From: Atherinomorus stipes
Lineage: Eukaryota; Chordata; Actinopteri; Atheriniformes; Atherinidae
Direction: 5' to 3'
NCBI GenBank assembly: GCA_023101725.1
Contig: JALJCO010001337.1
Span: 26,133 to 90,132 of the forward strand
Length of the DNA stretch: 64,000 nucleotides
The position numbers were made by a program, and so were the translations under genes. Each line of letters opens with the position of its first letter. The stretch's first letter is position 1. Below, piece after piece: positions 24,025 to 36,277 of the stretch. The notes beneath the pieces are model-generated. The model made no database searches, had not been told where the DNA came from, and was given only the letters and a program-made list of their open reading frames with translations.

Positions 24025-24395
24025 TTGGCTTGGAATACACTCCGTCCTAATGTCAGAAGCATCTGTATCTTTTAAAAAGTTACTAAGACACAATTTAATT
24101 AGTTCCATATAAATTGGTAGTTGCGATGGAACTATTTATTAGTAATTTATGCACTTGTAATTTTATTCTCATGCGATCCTTCCCAATTATCGTAAATCTA
24201 AATCGGTTGTTTGCTTACTTTACACTTGAAGTGATTTTACTTATCAGCTTATTATTTTTTTCATCATTTATTTGTCTTTTATATATTGCTACATAATGTA
24301 ATGTATGTTTTTGTTGTTGCATTACTTTGAGGACCCCAGAAAGACTAGCGACCACTTTGTGGGAGTTATGGGGATCCTAGTAAAGAATAAAGGAT
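24025..24395 (+). pseudogene. LINE 3' end fragment
   Basis: Decodes to AWNTLRPNVRSICIF at 24028-24073, the common end of LINE reverse transcriptase (AWNSLP-type). An AT-rich 3' UTR follows, then GACCCCAGAAAGACTAGCG, CCACTTTGTGG and an AATAAAG-type end, as in fish L2/Rex-type elements. Confidence 0.6.
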
Positions 24396-25265
24396 GACAA
24401 ACCAAATCTCAGATTTGTTCAGTAATTCTAAAACATCTGGTTTTGAGTTGTCCGACAGCTGTTTCTGTTGGCAGGAGAAACAACCAACCATTTTCAGGTT
24501 TAAAAGAAAAGCAACTGATCAAGCTCTTTCTTTCACTTTATAACCTTTTTAGAGCTGTCGATAAAGGTTTAATTTTCACATTTTACCTTTTCACAGCCTG
24601 GAATAAAGCTGAAAGTGTCCTTTAGCGTCTGGCTTACTTGGAATAAGTTTAAATGTTTTTAGGGGGAAACAGAAGTAGCAGTCGGTGGACATGCTGTGCA
24701 TGAATGTGGAAGCAGTCAGATTGGAAAATATGACCTTAGCAAGCCGCTGAGACCATATTAGAGAAAGAGGTAAATCAGACCCCCTGTAGAAGCTGCACAG
24801 CTCACTCAGTCCTTTGATGCCATGGAAAAAAAAAAAAGTTTATTTGCAGCCCACCATTTCCATCATTGAACAAGAAGATTCACGAGATTCATATATTCAG
24901 CTGAGACTTCTATACCACAGCTGATATAATGGGTCTACGGGGGTTGTCCTCTGTCTGCTTCTATTTCCTTACTAACTTGAAAGCAATAAAAACTCAGGTA
25001 AGGCACACACAAACATTTATTAAAAAGCTCCAAAATAACTGTCAACTGTAAATGATCGGCGCTTAACCGTCCTTTTAAAACAGGAACATATGTTTATTAA
25101 ACTGTAAAGTGAATGATGTGACTATAAATCCACCAGGGGTGGAGTTGTTATCCACATTTTTACCAGTTTTAAGAAATTTGTCATTTCATGAGTTGGAAAT
25201 TGGTAAATTGTGAACTTCTGTTTGAATTATTCTGTGGATTTCAACTCGAGAGGACTTGTGTAGGT
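24396..25265. other. Intergenic stretch
   Basis: No supported gene. Contains a poly-A run at 24826-24837. Otherwise unremarkable. Confidence 0.45.
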
Positions 25266-25267
25266 GA

Positions 25268-25690
25268 TGTTAAAGGTATATGCCACCTCTGAGTGAAATT
25301 GAGCCCCCACAGTCCCCTGAGTTGGACAAGTGGGCAACCGACCCAGTCATTCTCTGAATCTGGCAGCACTGACTTTAGCTTAGCTTAGCATAGTTGCTGT
25401 AATTGGGTGGTTTCAAATAGCATCACTTGGCGAAAGTGAACTAATTAACTGAAATTTTTTTCCAATTACGTTTCGTGATCAGCACATTCTGATCGAGTAC
25501 AAACGAAAAGCAGATTTCACATCAAAGGACTGACTAGGCGGCATTTAATAGGGGAACTATATGCCGCGGAAGTACAGGCCAATCACAGGGAAGCATCGTG
25601 GATAGCAAAGGCAGCACGCATGCGCAGCATCCCCAACTTCTGTAAACAGGGTTGCCACTGGATGCTGGCGTACGCAAACTTTTGGTTTTT
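25268..25690. mobile_element. TTAA-type MITE (AGGTATATGCCACC terminus), half copy
   Basis: Starts TTAAAGGTATATGCCACC and shares its whole length, in reverse, with 49285-49753, including CCCCTGAGTTGGACAAGTGG, CTTAGCTTAGC and GCAGCACGCATGCGCAGC. It breaks off where the next foldback element begins near 25690. Confidence 0.6.
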
Positions 25691-26625
25691 GGCTTACATA
25701 CACTTTTAATAAAGCTCCGATGCACAGTTTTATAAATGAGACCCTTGGTGTTTACAGGGTTAATAACAACGATGCCAGACACTTTTTCGTTCCTGACTGC
25801 TTTAATCGGTGAGGGGAGAATTCTCCTAGACGGGGAATACGTTTTTACTGGTTTCCCGTGAAGCGATCGGACTGGATTTCTTCATGTCACGTCACCGTGT
25901 TAAACACCTGCTCAGCAGCCACATCGGCATCTGATGACCACAAAGACGTGGAACATAATCTTTCTGTGGAAACACTGTGGGACAACTAGAGACAACAGCA
26001 TGAAAAGGAGGCAGAACCGAGTCAATCGCCGGGGAATTAAGGTTAGCACAGCTTTACTGTGTTTGAACACGTAACCGACCCATTTCTTCAACAAATGAAC
26101 CCTTAAAAAAAAGAGAGAGGGAAACGTCCGCAGACGCCGGCTGAAAGTTCCTCGTTAGCAGTCTGGTGGGCGTTTAAAGGTTTTTCTTTTCTTCCACCTT
26201 TTCTTTTTTAGTGCGGCGACCCAGACGGTACCGCTAGCTAGCCTGCCGCAGTTAAACACGAGTTACATTATGCCGATCTGACACTTATATTAAACTGAAC
26301 ACCAGTGCTTACCTTCATGATTTCCTGACAACTGACTCTGTTGCCTCTTACCGGAGCCGTTGTCTCTCGTTGTCGTACTTATTTCAGTTAAAAGATTACC
26401 GGTATATTCCACATCTTTGTGAGACGCCAGCAGGAAGCTGCAGAGCGGGAGTTGCAGCGAATGTGTCCAGTTTTACACGGTGATGTACAAATCCAGGCTG
26501 ATCGCTGGTGTTTCTTCAACGAAACCTGTAAAAACTTATTCCCCGTCTAGGGGAGTTCTTAAAGCAGTCAGAAATACAAAAAGAGTCCGGCATCGTTGTG
26601 ATTAACCCCGTGAAGACCAGTCTCT
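25690..26625. mobile_element. Foldback element with ~130-bp arms
   Basis: The arm at 25755-25880 (GGTTAATAACAACGATGCC, CCTAGACGGGGAATACG) recurs inverted at 26480-26612 (TATTCCCCGTCTAGGGGAG, GGCATCGTTGTGATTAACC). The interior is non-coding. Exact ends and superfamily are unclear. Confidence 0.6.
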
Positions 26626-27884
26626 ATTCTGTTCCAATGGGCCTTTCCAATAGAGCTTTCTGACTTTCAGCAGCAGTTGCGAGCATGTGCGACTGACGTA
26701 TGCAAAAATGATAAAAATCATCTATTAAAGAGGGAAAAAAATCAGCTGTCAGTAAAATAAGTTAAAATTGACAAAAGTAATAATAATTAAAAATTCTAAT
26801 TTTGAATTGAACCTTTTCTGTAAGTGGAGGGTATGAGTCATTTTGAGGACGACTGTAGGTAGTTTTTACGCCGTTTTTTGTAAATGCAATTTCAATTTTT
26901 CAAATACACCAAGGAAAAAAAATCACAGGTTTGTTTGGAAACGTGTGAATTGAGCCATACAGAAGCAAACCACACCAACCTGGACCCGCTGGTGGAAACC
27001 TGGCTTAAGCTGGCTTAGTTTAATGTTACATAGTTTGTGCAAGGTTCTTCTCAAAGCATTGCCCATTCATAAACACACCCACTCACACTGGTTTATAATT
27101 GCCATGGAAGGTAATCTGCTGCTAGTAAAACTGAACTGGCATTTTCTATCTGCTCAACAGCAATTTGATATTTGGACATGCTGAGGATCAAAACGCTAAC
27201 CAAATCCTGGATTCCAGCTGTTATTGTCAAGAAACCAAAAGAGGATTACCAAACTATAGTTGTTAGATTTAGTTTTTCATTAATACTATGTTTGACTGTT
27301 TAAACTAAATTCTGTACAATGATAGCTTGGTGTGACGGTAGCAGGTAAGCAGCGAGTGAGGGAGGAATGATCAGTGGCTGTGGGTGTGGTGGGCTTTCTA
27401 ACAGCTCCAGAGTAACTCAAGCCGAGTGGTACATGAGGAATTTAGGCAAAGGAAAAACACTGTTAGCATGAGGAGGTTTCCACTGAGAGTTAAACAAGAT
27501 CAAATGTTTGGCCTGAAGGTGTATAGCTAGCATTGCAACTGGGCTTGATGTACTGCAGGAGTTGATGAAGTAATGATGTTAGAGCAGGAATGAGGCTTCT
27601 GCACTCCACGCTGAGCCCCCCCCCCCCCAATGCATTCCATTACTCCTTCAATCTGCTCTGCAAAGTCATGAAGAACTGAGCGCAAAGCTAACTTCCAATA
27701 TTAAAAGTTGTCTCAACATTCCAGCTCCAGCTGAAACGTGTGACGACTCAGTGTACTCGAATTACTGGTAAATGAAAATGTGCTTGTTTTGTAATTCAAA
27801 TAAACCACTTCCCCAAGTAAGCACTTCGCTGCTGTCAACTTTCACAGAGGCAATTTGTGGCTGCTAAACAAACAAACAATAATA
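26626..27884. other. Intergenic stretch
   Basis: No exon recognised. A poly-C run lies at 27618-27628. Otherwise no structure that I can support. Confidence 0.45.
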
Positions 27885-27885
27885 C

Positions 27886-28459
27886 ACACTCAAAAACAGA
27901 GGTACAAGACAGGAACATTTCTGAACCTGTAGGTACATTTTTTACAAATGTTCTCTCAAAAGTACAATATTGGTCTTTATGAGGCCAGAAGTACCTATTT
28001 CCTATGAAAACGGTCCAAACTAATAAAAAGTACAAATTTGTACCATTTTAACCCTAACGGTACCTGCAGCATTGAAAAATGTGTGTAGCTTGTACAATAA
28101 CTATAAATAGCAGTACTTCTAAACAGTAGTATAATTATAGTTATTATATTATGATTTTCATAATAATCATAGTAACAATTACATGTATAATTATACTGTA
28201 TATGTGTTTGGCCTAATATTTATATGATAATTATTCATTTATTATTAGCATCTTTGATTGTTGTCATAATCTCTATTTCATTGACTTTTATTCATCATTT
28301 TTAATTCGTTTAATTGTTCTTTATTAACTCATACAGCTTGATAAGGTACAAAAATGGACCAGGACCGAAGGTACAGAAATGTCTTTCAAAAAGGAACATC
28401 CCAAGCGACAAGCTTTGTACCCTTTTAAGTACAAATTGGTACCTCCATTTTTGAGTGTG
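27886..28459. repeat. MITE with ACACTCAAAA termini
   Basis: Termini ACACTCAAAAACAGAGGTAC and GTACCTCCATTTTTGAGTGT are inverted repeats. Both subterminal zones are packed with GTAC-containing phrases (AAGTACAA, GGTACAAA). The interior is AT-rich and non-coding. This type is common in fish genomes. Confidence 0.65.
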
Positions 28460-28929
28460 TACAAAAGAGAGTAAGACGTCAAAGGTGGAATAACAAGTGC
28501 TCAGAAATTGTTTTTTAATCTATATTTACAGCAAAAAAATAGTATAAAGATCTCAATTGAATTATGGAAATATGTAAAAAATATGTTTAAAACCTGATGC
28601 ATTCGCATAATCTGCTAATTAGCATAATCTAAAATGTGCAGTTTTATCAGCTCAGGTCACACTGGTGAGAAAATGTTAAAAAGGACTCCTTTATAGATGC
28701 TGCTTGTATCAATCTTTGGCTTGGTGTAGAACACCCCATTTGGGTACTTTTGGGCATTTGGGGGATTCAAACTTTTTTTTTTTCAAGAACAGGATCATTT
28801 CAACTAAGTTAGGCTTCAGTCTGTTCCTCTTCTCTATTACCACCCATCCAGATTTGGAGAAGACCCTTTCAGATGAAACAGATTGTAAGCTTGTAGGTGA
28901 ACTGTCGTCCTTGAGTTCCAGTAAGGTAG

Positions 28930-29465
28930 CCTTGTGAGATCATCCTGATCTCTCGAGCTTCAGGTTTTCACTCGCAGATCAGTCTGGCTACTTTCTGTTG
29001 AAGATAATTTGGAGCAGTTTACCAAACGAACGTCCAATCAGCGTTGGGTTTGAGGCGGGTTGAGGTTTGACGCAACGAGAAGCGACAATTCAGTCTAAAC
29101 AACATGGCTGCTTCCTCAGATGAAACTAGCGTCAGCGTGGCTATCGCTCAAGTTTTATCAGAATTACTGCCGACATGTTTCTTGTTTGCTGAGCTAATGA
29201 GCCATTGCTGGCAGCAGCAGGAGTAGCCTGGCTTGTGGTTGCGTTTTTGTCGTCGCTCTGTTAGTACGTCATATCTTCGTTAATCTGATTAGTTGATTTG
29301 GCCCGTCTATCACCAACATAGGTGGTGATAGACAGATGCCTTATCCAATCAGCTAACCAGTATTTTCGCCCCTTTCCAAAACTACTGTAACAGATGATTC
29401 CCAGATGGATATGAGGGAGCAAATCCCTCTGGCAGAGTCAGGTTACGAGTAAGGTGCCATGACAT
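28930..29465. repeat. Probable MITE with weak inverted termini
   Basis: The ends (GATCATCCTGATCTC... and CTGGCAGAGTCAGGTTACG) carry loosely inverted CTGAT/CTCG phrases. A 41-codon frame beginning MAASSDETSVSVAIAQVL (29104) resembles short peptides that recur within fish DNA-element copies. The boundary and class are uncertain. Confidence 0.35.
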
Positions 29466-29667
29466 CAAATGTCCCTTTTCTGTGATTTTGGGGGTATAAT
29501 TTGATCTGTTGTGCACTGATGAGGCCATGTGAAAGTCCAGAGTGAGTATCGGAGTCCCTGTTCATGGACATCAGCTTTGTTTCTTTATTAAAAAATGGTT
29601 GAATCAGACAGCAGCTTATCATTCTACGTAATTCATTTTCTCCAATTAGAGCACACTAGCAAGTAAC

Positions 29668-29688
29668 CCCCCCCCCCCCCCCCGCCCC
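29668..29688. repeat. Poly-C homopolymer tract
   Basis: A run of about 18 C interrupted by one G. It is simple sequence; the true length is likely uncertain. Confidence 0.8.
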
Positions 29689-29889
29689 TCTCCTTTCGCT
29701 GAGATAACTAATGTATGCAGCTATATCTGGGGGAGTGGATAGCATAGTGGTTAATGTCCTACCAACCACCCCCCCAGCGCCCTAAATAGCAGCCCACTGC
29801 TCTCTGGTTCAACCTAAGATGGGTGAAATTGCAGAGAATGAATTTCCTAATTGGGATGAATAAAGTATAGCAAAATGAATATATATATA

Positions 29890-30800
29890 CAGGGGTTAGA
29901 CAATGAAACTGAAACACCTGTCATTTTAGTGTGGGAGGTTTCATGGCTAAATTAGACCAGCCTGGTGGCAAATATTCATTAATTGCACATTGCACCAGTA
30001 AGAGCAGAGTGTGAAGGTTCAATTAGCAGGTAAAAAGCACGGTTTTGCTCAAAACGTTGCAATGCATACAACATTGTATCAGAGTTCAAAAGTGGACAAA
30101 TTGTTGGTGCATGTCTTGCTGGCGCATCTGTGACCAAGACAAAGTCTTTGTGATGTATCAAGAGCCACAGTATCCAGGGTAATGTCAGCATACCACCAAG
30201 AAGGACGAACCACATCCAACAGGATTAACTGTGGACGCAAGAGGAAGCTGTCTGAACGTGATGTTCGGGTGCTAACCCGGATTGTATCCAAAAAACGTAA
30301 AACCACAGCTGCCCAAATCACGGCATTCGCTTGGCCCAGGACTTGTGCTAGATGGGCCAAGGACTACTGAACCATTCTGGAGGACCATGTGCATCCAAAG
30401 GTTCAAACATTGTATCCTGAAGGCGGTGCAGTGTATCAGGATGACAATGCACAAATACACACAGCAAGACTGATGAAAGATTGGTTTGATGAACATGAAA
30501 GTGAAGTTGAACATCTCCCATGGCCTGCAAAGTCACCAGATCTAAATATTATTGAGCCTCTTTGGGGAGTTTTGGAGGAGCGAATCAAGAAACGTTTTCC
30601 TCCACCAGCATCACGTAGTGACCTGGCCACTATCCTGCAAGAAGTATGGCTTAAAATCCCTCTGACCACTGTTCAGGACTTGTATATGACATTTCCAAGA
30701 CGAATTGTCGCTGTATTGGCCGCAAAAGGAGGCCCCACACCATACTAATAAATGATTGTGGTCTAAAACCAAGTGTTTCAGTTTCATTGTCTAACCCCTG
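29890..30800 (+). mobile_element. Internally deleted Tc1/mariner element, copy 1
   Basis: 911 bp with near-perfect inverted termini CAGGGGTTAGACAATGAAAC and GTTTCATTGTCTAACCCCTG, flanked by TA-repeat DNA (TA target). A matching 910-bp copy lies at 51840-52749. Between its N- and C-terminal transposase pieces about 400 bp are missing relative to a normal transposase. It is non-autonomous but probably could be moved by a full-length relative. Confidence 0.88.
30182..30748 (+). pseudogene. Deleted mariner-like transposase (copy 1)
   Basis: The first piece (30182-30370) holds the second DNA-binding helix region (RKRKLSERDVRVLTRIVSK, then TTAAQIT). After a stop, the second piece (30389-30748) holds QDDNAQIHTARLMKDWF with the second catalytic Asp, PWPAKSPDLNIIEPLWG with the third acidic residue (Glu), and the C-terminal RRIVAVLAAKGGPTPY. 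The whole block with the first catalytic Asp is absent at the junction near 30368-30385. It cannot encode active enzyme. Confidence 0.85.
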
Positions 30801-31045
30801 TATATATATATATATATATATATCATTTTGAAAGTACCTATTTCATCATTTTTGTACTTGAGAAAGTTGTAGTTTACTGTAGATTTGGTTTAGTTATTTC
30901 ATACTATTAAACCAAGAGTGACATCAAGTAAACTGATACAAAGTTTAAAATTGAAGGTGTCCTGAACCACACTGTACTGGTAAAGTTGGGCCCCAATGTG
31001 AAAAAATTAAAATCCCCTATCATTAAGGACAGAATTAGGCCAGCC

Positions 31046-31169
31046 GGCCTGATTCAGTGTGTGCATGAATATGTGAAACAAGACAGAAAAAACAAATAAC
31101 TTTGCTCGGCCTGATTCAGTGTGTGCATGAATATGTGAAACAAGACAGAAAAAACAAATAACTTTGCTC
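31046..31169. repeat. 62-bp tandem duplication
   Basis: Two identical 62-bp copies, starting GGCCTGATTCAGTGTGTGCA at 31046 and again at 31108. A recent local duplication, or an assembly artefact, in non-coding DNA. Confidence 0.9.
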
Positions 31170-31704
31170 CATTTTATGACACATAAACGTCTGGATTATA
31201 CAGTTTAATGCAGGAAGCAAAAATACAACTCAATGAAAGATTACTTAATGCCCTGTGATGTAATGGCGGACTGATGGAGTCATACGATGAAGTTTGTGCT
31301 AATATTTGAGATTGTGCACGAGCAGGAAACTTCTCACCTACTGCGTGAGGAAGGCATTTCCTTTCTACTGCTTTCCAGCCATGAAGTAGGACTTCGATGT
31401 GACATCAGCGCTGCTCACTGGATGACTTTCTTTAGTTTAGCTGGTGTAGCCAGTGAAGTCATGTCTGTCAGGGCCTTTCATCCTCACTTTACCCAATTCT
31501 GACACTTCCAAAGGAATCCTGGACTGGAGGGTGAGGTGACAGAGGGGTTGAAGGGAGGGGTTTACTGACTTGGTTACTAGCCTCAGTTTTTATGTTTAAA
31601 TGTTACAAGTTGGTCTCCTAACAGTCAGTTTTTTAATTCATGCTCATTATTGGATTAAGAGGTCAATGGCATGGATTTCTACGGGCACATTCACACCAGC
31701 TTCC
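31170..31704. other. Intergenic stretch
   Basis: No exon or repeat that I can support. The 71-codon frame at 31287-31502 has no recognisable domain. Confidence 0.4.
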
Positions 31705-31709
31705 GTCTG

Positions 31710-32039
31710 CCTAGACTAGTGCTTCTCAATCCTGGTCCTCAGGGACCCCTGCCTTGCTGGTTTTCCAGATATTCCTACTTCAACACACCTGACTCAGATG
31801 AAAGGCTCGTTAGCAGCTTGCAAAGAAGTTAGTTGAGTTGATCTGAATCAGGTGTGGTGGAAACCTGGAAAAAATGGAGGGGAGGGGTCCCTGGGAAAGG
31901 GGGGTGGAAGCCCTGGGGGGGGGGGGGGAGGCCGGCTCTCCTGGTCCACAGGGGCCACCATCCCGCTCCTGTCTACCTTCTCCAACACACACCTGACTCA
32001 AATTCATAGGCTTTTAGATTCATTTAATTTGAGTCAGCT
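31710..32039. repeat. hAT-like MITE fragment(s), CTTCTCAATCCTGGTCC type
   Basis: CTTCTCAATCCTGGTCCTC with ACACACCTGACTCA phrases is a very common teleost short element. It folds back on itself (TGAATCAGGTGTGGTGG at 31848). A G-run (31914-31930) lies inside. The right end is cut by the Tc1 copy at 32040. Confidence 0.5.
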
Positions 32040-32900
32040 GTCATGCCACAGCATCTCAATGGGATTCAGGTGGGGAATTTGACTAGGCCACTCCAAAGTC
32101 TTCATTTTGTTGTTCTTAAGCCATTCAGAGGTGGACTTGCTGGTGTGTTCTGGATCATTGTTCTGCTGCAGAACCCAAGTGCGCTTCAGCTTGAGGTCAC
32201 CAACAGATGGCCGGACATTCTCCTTTAGGATTTTTTGGTAGAAGCAGAATTCATGGTTCCATTTACCACAGCAAGTCTTCCAGGTCCTGAAGCAGCAAAA
32301 CAGCCCCAGACCATCACACTACCACCACCATATTTTACTGTTGCTATGATGTTCCTTTTCTGAAATGCCGTGTTACTTTTACGCCAGATGAAATGGGACC
32401 TACACCTTCCAAAAAGTTCAGCTTTTGTCTCTTCAGTCCACAGAGTATTTATCCAAAAGTCTTGGGGATCATCAAGATGCTTTCTGGCTAAACTGAGACG
32501 AGCCTTTATGTTCTTTTTGCTCAGCAGTGGTTTTGGTCTTGGAACTCTGCCATGCAGCCATTTTTGCCCCCCAGTCTCTTTCTGATGGTGGAGTCATGAA
32601 CACTGACCTTCATTGAGGCAAGTGAGGCCTGCAGTTCTTGGATGTTGTTCTGGGGTCTTTTGTGACCTCTTGGATGAGTCGTCGCTGTGTTCTTGGGTAA
32701 TTTTGGTCGGTCGGCCCCTCCTGGGAAGGTTCACCACTGTTCCATGTTTTCACCATTTGTGGATAATGGCTCTCACTGTGGTTCTCTGGCGTCCCAAAGC
32801 TTTAGAAATGGCTTTGGAACCTTTTCCAGACTGATGGATCTCAATGACTTTGTTTGTCATTTGTTCCTAAATTTGTTTGGATCGCAGCATGATGTCTAGC
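32040..32900 (-). pseudogene. Tc1 transposase pseudogene (copy B)
   Basis: Minus-strand relic homologous to the transposase at 424-1453. The HTH region lies near 32890-32600 and the WTDE-type catalytic region near 32450-32400. The GGGSVMVWG and GRLAVVNGTM-type segments follow to about 32250. The frame is broken by several indels and stop codons, and the part coding for the third acidic residue ends at the truncation point. It is not functional. Confidence 0.8.
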
Positions 32901-33280
32901 TTTTGAGGATCTTTTTGTCTAATATACTTTGTCAGGCAGGTCCTATTTAAGTGATTTCTTGATTGAGAACAGGTGTGGCCGTAATCAGGCCTGGGTGTGG
33001 CTAGAGAAATTGAAGTCAGCCTTCCAAAGATGTGATAAATAACAGTTGATTTATGTTTTAACAGTGAGGGCAATCACTTTTTCACACAGGGACATGTAGG
33101 TTTTGATTTTTTTTTACCTCCTTACTAATAACAATCTTCATTTAAAAACTGCATTTTGTGTTTACTTGTGTTATCTTTATCTAATATTTAAATTTCTTTG
33201 ATGATCTCAAACATATAAATGTAACAAACATGTAAAAAAAAAATAAATCAGGAAGGGGGAAAACAGATTTTCACACAACT
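32040..33280 (-). mobile_element. Tc1-like transposon, 3'-truncated copy B
   Basis: Same family as the copy at 415-1635. Here the terminal repeat at 33066-33280 is retained at the 5' side of a minus-strand transposase. The element stops abruptly near 32040, inside the region coding for NPIEMLWHD. The flank to the left is an unrelated repeat rich in G runs. Copies A and B therefore lost opposite ends. Confidence 0.85.
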
Positions 33281-35444
33281 GTTTGTGCATGTGGGACGAT
33301 CGGAGACTTTGGATGGAAGAACTGGGTGAAAGATCCTATAGAAACATGGTCAACCATAGATGCTGCTCTATGTTTTTCTCTGTGGTGGAAACAGAAGTTG
33401 TCTTGCGTTACAGTTTCTCACAACTCCTAAAACCCTATACCCTACAGTCTGAATACATTTGTCAACTGCCTGCACACATTATATCAATCCCTCATTTGGC
33501 TAAACCTTAGACTACTTTCACCTGAGTAGATGCATTTTGCAAACTTTTGTTTTTTTTCCTTTTCCTTTATTTATGTCAGACTTGCATGAAAAAAAAGCTG
33601 GTGACAAAATTCACATTCATCACAAATGAATAAATAAATCATAAAGCCCACTATAGTTATTTTCTGTCCTTATATCTCCATGCAAGCTGAAGAGGGGGTG
33701 GAAAACAACAACCGTGGCCGGCAGACTCGCTGCTGCTGTTATCTGTGCAGCTATTTGCTCTGATAAATCCACCAAAAAGAAAAAAACAAAAAACAGATGT
33801 GGGTCAAGTCATGGAGGCGTCGACGTTTGCAGTGACTTTTTACACTGCAAAATGATTTGGAGGTGAGGATTAGATACTTTTAGGGTATGTGGTTCATCAG
33901 TTGTTGACTAGCAAGTTATCCACTCAGCTGTTTCCTGTTGTCTTTGCCAACTTGCCCATAAACACAAGAGTTGTGTGTTGCTGTGCTCTGGCAGCCTGAC
34001 TTTGGGGGATACTTTCAAAGTGTAGCTTGCTGTTACCATTTTCCAGGGATCTCCTACCCTACCTTTAAACATCATACAAGGTTAAAGACCCCGTACAGAA
34101 CCGCCCCCTAATCACGCCTAATTCAGCATCCATCCTACACCATGTCTCCTCTCTGAGATCTCTCCAGTTTGATGTCAACTCTTGTCCTCTCTCTTGTTCT
34201 GTCACTTTCTCTCTTTCTTTCCTTCCTCCTCCAACATCTGCTTGCATCTCTGCTAAATCCGCCTGTGTGGATAGTTACCAGTGTGAGATGCGGTGCCATG
34301 AAGCAAAACCCAGCTGTCCTGTGATGTTCTGGGCTGGAAAACTGAGTTGGTTTCTCAGCTTTGGGATGCTGCAGGGCAATGACGGCTCCAGGAATGCTCG
34401 TGATGAATGTCACTGTACCATCAAATAGGGTAAGATGCACATAGTTTTAAGGTCAGAAAGTTATGCAGTGATACTTAAAAAAAAACACACATGCATGCTT
34501 TTAGTATTTTCATGCAGAGGGAACTTAATTTATCCAGTAGGCTCAAACTCTTCCTTTCAGAGGCTATTTTCAGCAATTATCATCTCAGTTCCTGCTTTTG
34601 TTTATGGTACAGGAGCTTTTCCTGCACGCAGCAACAACAAAAAATGTCTCTACTATTACAATTTCATCTACATCGCCATTCGTTACTGTAGTATTCAGTC
34701 ATTAGGGATTGATAAAAGTGAAAAGTTTCCTGCTCGTAGTAAATCTGATCCGTTTTCAGATCTCTTCATAAGGATAGAAATCCTCAGCATCATCACTCTT
34801 CTGAACAGGCTGATGATCCACCTCACAAACCAATTTCAGTCTAGCTGTTCTGGAGCATCTTTCATGTTTTCCACCAATTCATGTAGAACATTCAGCTGAC
34901 CACAGCTGGTACTGCTGCTGATGTCATGTCATGGAGAGGGCTATTGCTAGATGCTCCTCTTAAACATCAGATATTTATGGGAATATGTATGTCTGATTGA
35001 CTTCTAACTACACAGAACTACTTATTTTGTATTGTTTTATTGCAAAATTATATGAACTCAGGGTCGCATTATCTACACTTTAAGGTGTTGATGACACATT
35101 TTTGACATTTTAATCCATGTTTTATAGACCAAAATATTCTCCATTATAATCTATGCAACGGAAACAAGCGGAGCTACATAGATGAGTTATTAAGAAACAT
35201 TGCTGCCTTTCAGCTTCTGACCAGACTGTGGTGCTGTTCGCAAAACCAGAGGTGATGTCTGTCAGAAAACATTCACAGCTCATTTAACATTGTAGTCAAT
35301 GGCTTCATTATGGTTTTTAAGTTCCTTTTCCAGTTTTACAGACAAACTGTAATGACTCAGCCTTCTGCTGTATTGCCAGTTAATATCTAAAAGTTCGTAA
35401 GTGCAACATTAGTTTATTCAAATCAAATCAAATGGCAAGTGGCT
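33281..35444. other. Intergenic stretch, no recognised gene
   Basis: Two long chance frames (34135-34440 minus and 34435-34899 plus, 154 codons) have no recognisable domains, splice sites or codon bias. I do not call them genes. Confidence 0.45.
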
Positions 35445-35870
35445 TCGGCCCCTCAAGACCAGAACATCATGCCACAAGAACAGTTTCTTCCCATCTGCCG
35501 TCAGCCTCATAAACAATGCGGTCCCCACTGACCCCCCCTCCATTACCACCTCCATAGATGGTAAACGTTGCATAACACCCATTCTATATATCACACCATA
35601 ACTTGCCAGATGTAAATTACCATACCAGTTGCTGCACTTGCCACTTTAATTTCCTATCTGGTTTCTATATCTACACATGTATATTTGTATTGTATATTTG
35701 AATCTATGTTACTCTGTTATAGTATTTTTGTATACTGTCTCTTTATTTGTATTTTATTTTGTATCTTGTATTTATTACTACACCAACACATCAGGATAAA
35801 TTCCTCGTAAAGTGTTCACTCTACCTGGCAATAAACCTGCTTCTGATTCTTCTGAAATCAAATCAAACCT
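35445..35870 (+). pseudogene. LINE (L2-type) 3' end
   Basis: The frame at 35475-35540 decodes to KNSFFPSAVSLINNAVPTD, the conserved end of the fish L2/CR1-type reverse-transcriptase ORF. It is followed by a 3' UTR with TGTATATTTG and TATTTGTATTTTAT phrases and the characteristic tail GGCAATAAACCTGCTTCTGA. A 5'-truncated insertion, as usual for LINEs. Confidence 0.8.
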
Positions 35871-35904
35871 TATTTATAAAGCGATTTTCCAGAGTGACGC
35901 TCTG

Positions 35905-36277
35905 AGAATTTACTCGAAATGACGTCATTTAGTATATTTTTATAGCCTAAACAGTTACATCTTACTCTCGCGAAGCGCGCATATGCGCGTTCACGAAACT
36001 ACGGAAGCCTCGGCGTTCAGAGCCTTCTCTGCCAATAATGCAAGCGTAGAAGAAGAAATTCACTGTTTACATTGTGCTAAGAGTGAACGAGCTGCGGACA
36101 AACACAAGAAAGTCCAAGAGGGGTTGGATATTGACTTAAGACAAAGAAAGAAAGAAAAAGAGAACACGCACTCTCGTCTGTATTTGAAATATTAAAAAAG
36201 TGCTCCAGAGTCTTGCTCACCATGAGCGTAAGTGGAAAATAAAGTTACATCATTCTGTGGGCAAACTATTCCTTTAA
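35905..36277. mobile_element. Foldback element (AGGAATAG family), deleted copy C
   Basis: Contains inner-arm sequence (TTTTATAGCCTAAACAG, CGAAACTACGGAAGCC, GGGTTGGATATTGACTTAA) fused by deletion to the outer end (AAAAAAGTGCTCCAGAGTC to CTATTCCTTTAA). The outer left arm is missing. Confidence 0.65.

Noticed and set aside
29979..30215. Frame with hydrophobic start resembling a small membrane protein
   Set aside because: Lies within the mariner element, antisense to the transposase; no independent support.
30079..30360. Frames antisense to the deleted mariner transposase (also 52104-52368)
   Set aside because: Mirror frames of transposase coding sequence, identical in both copies for that reason only.
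34435..34899. 154-codon frame
   Set aside because: No domain, splice context, codon bias or repeat copy supports it; likely chance.
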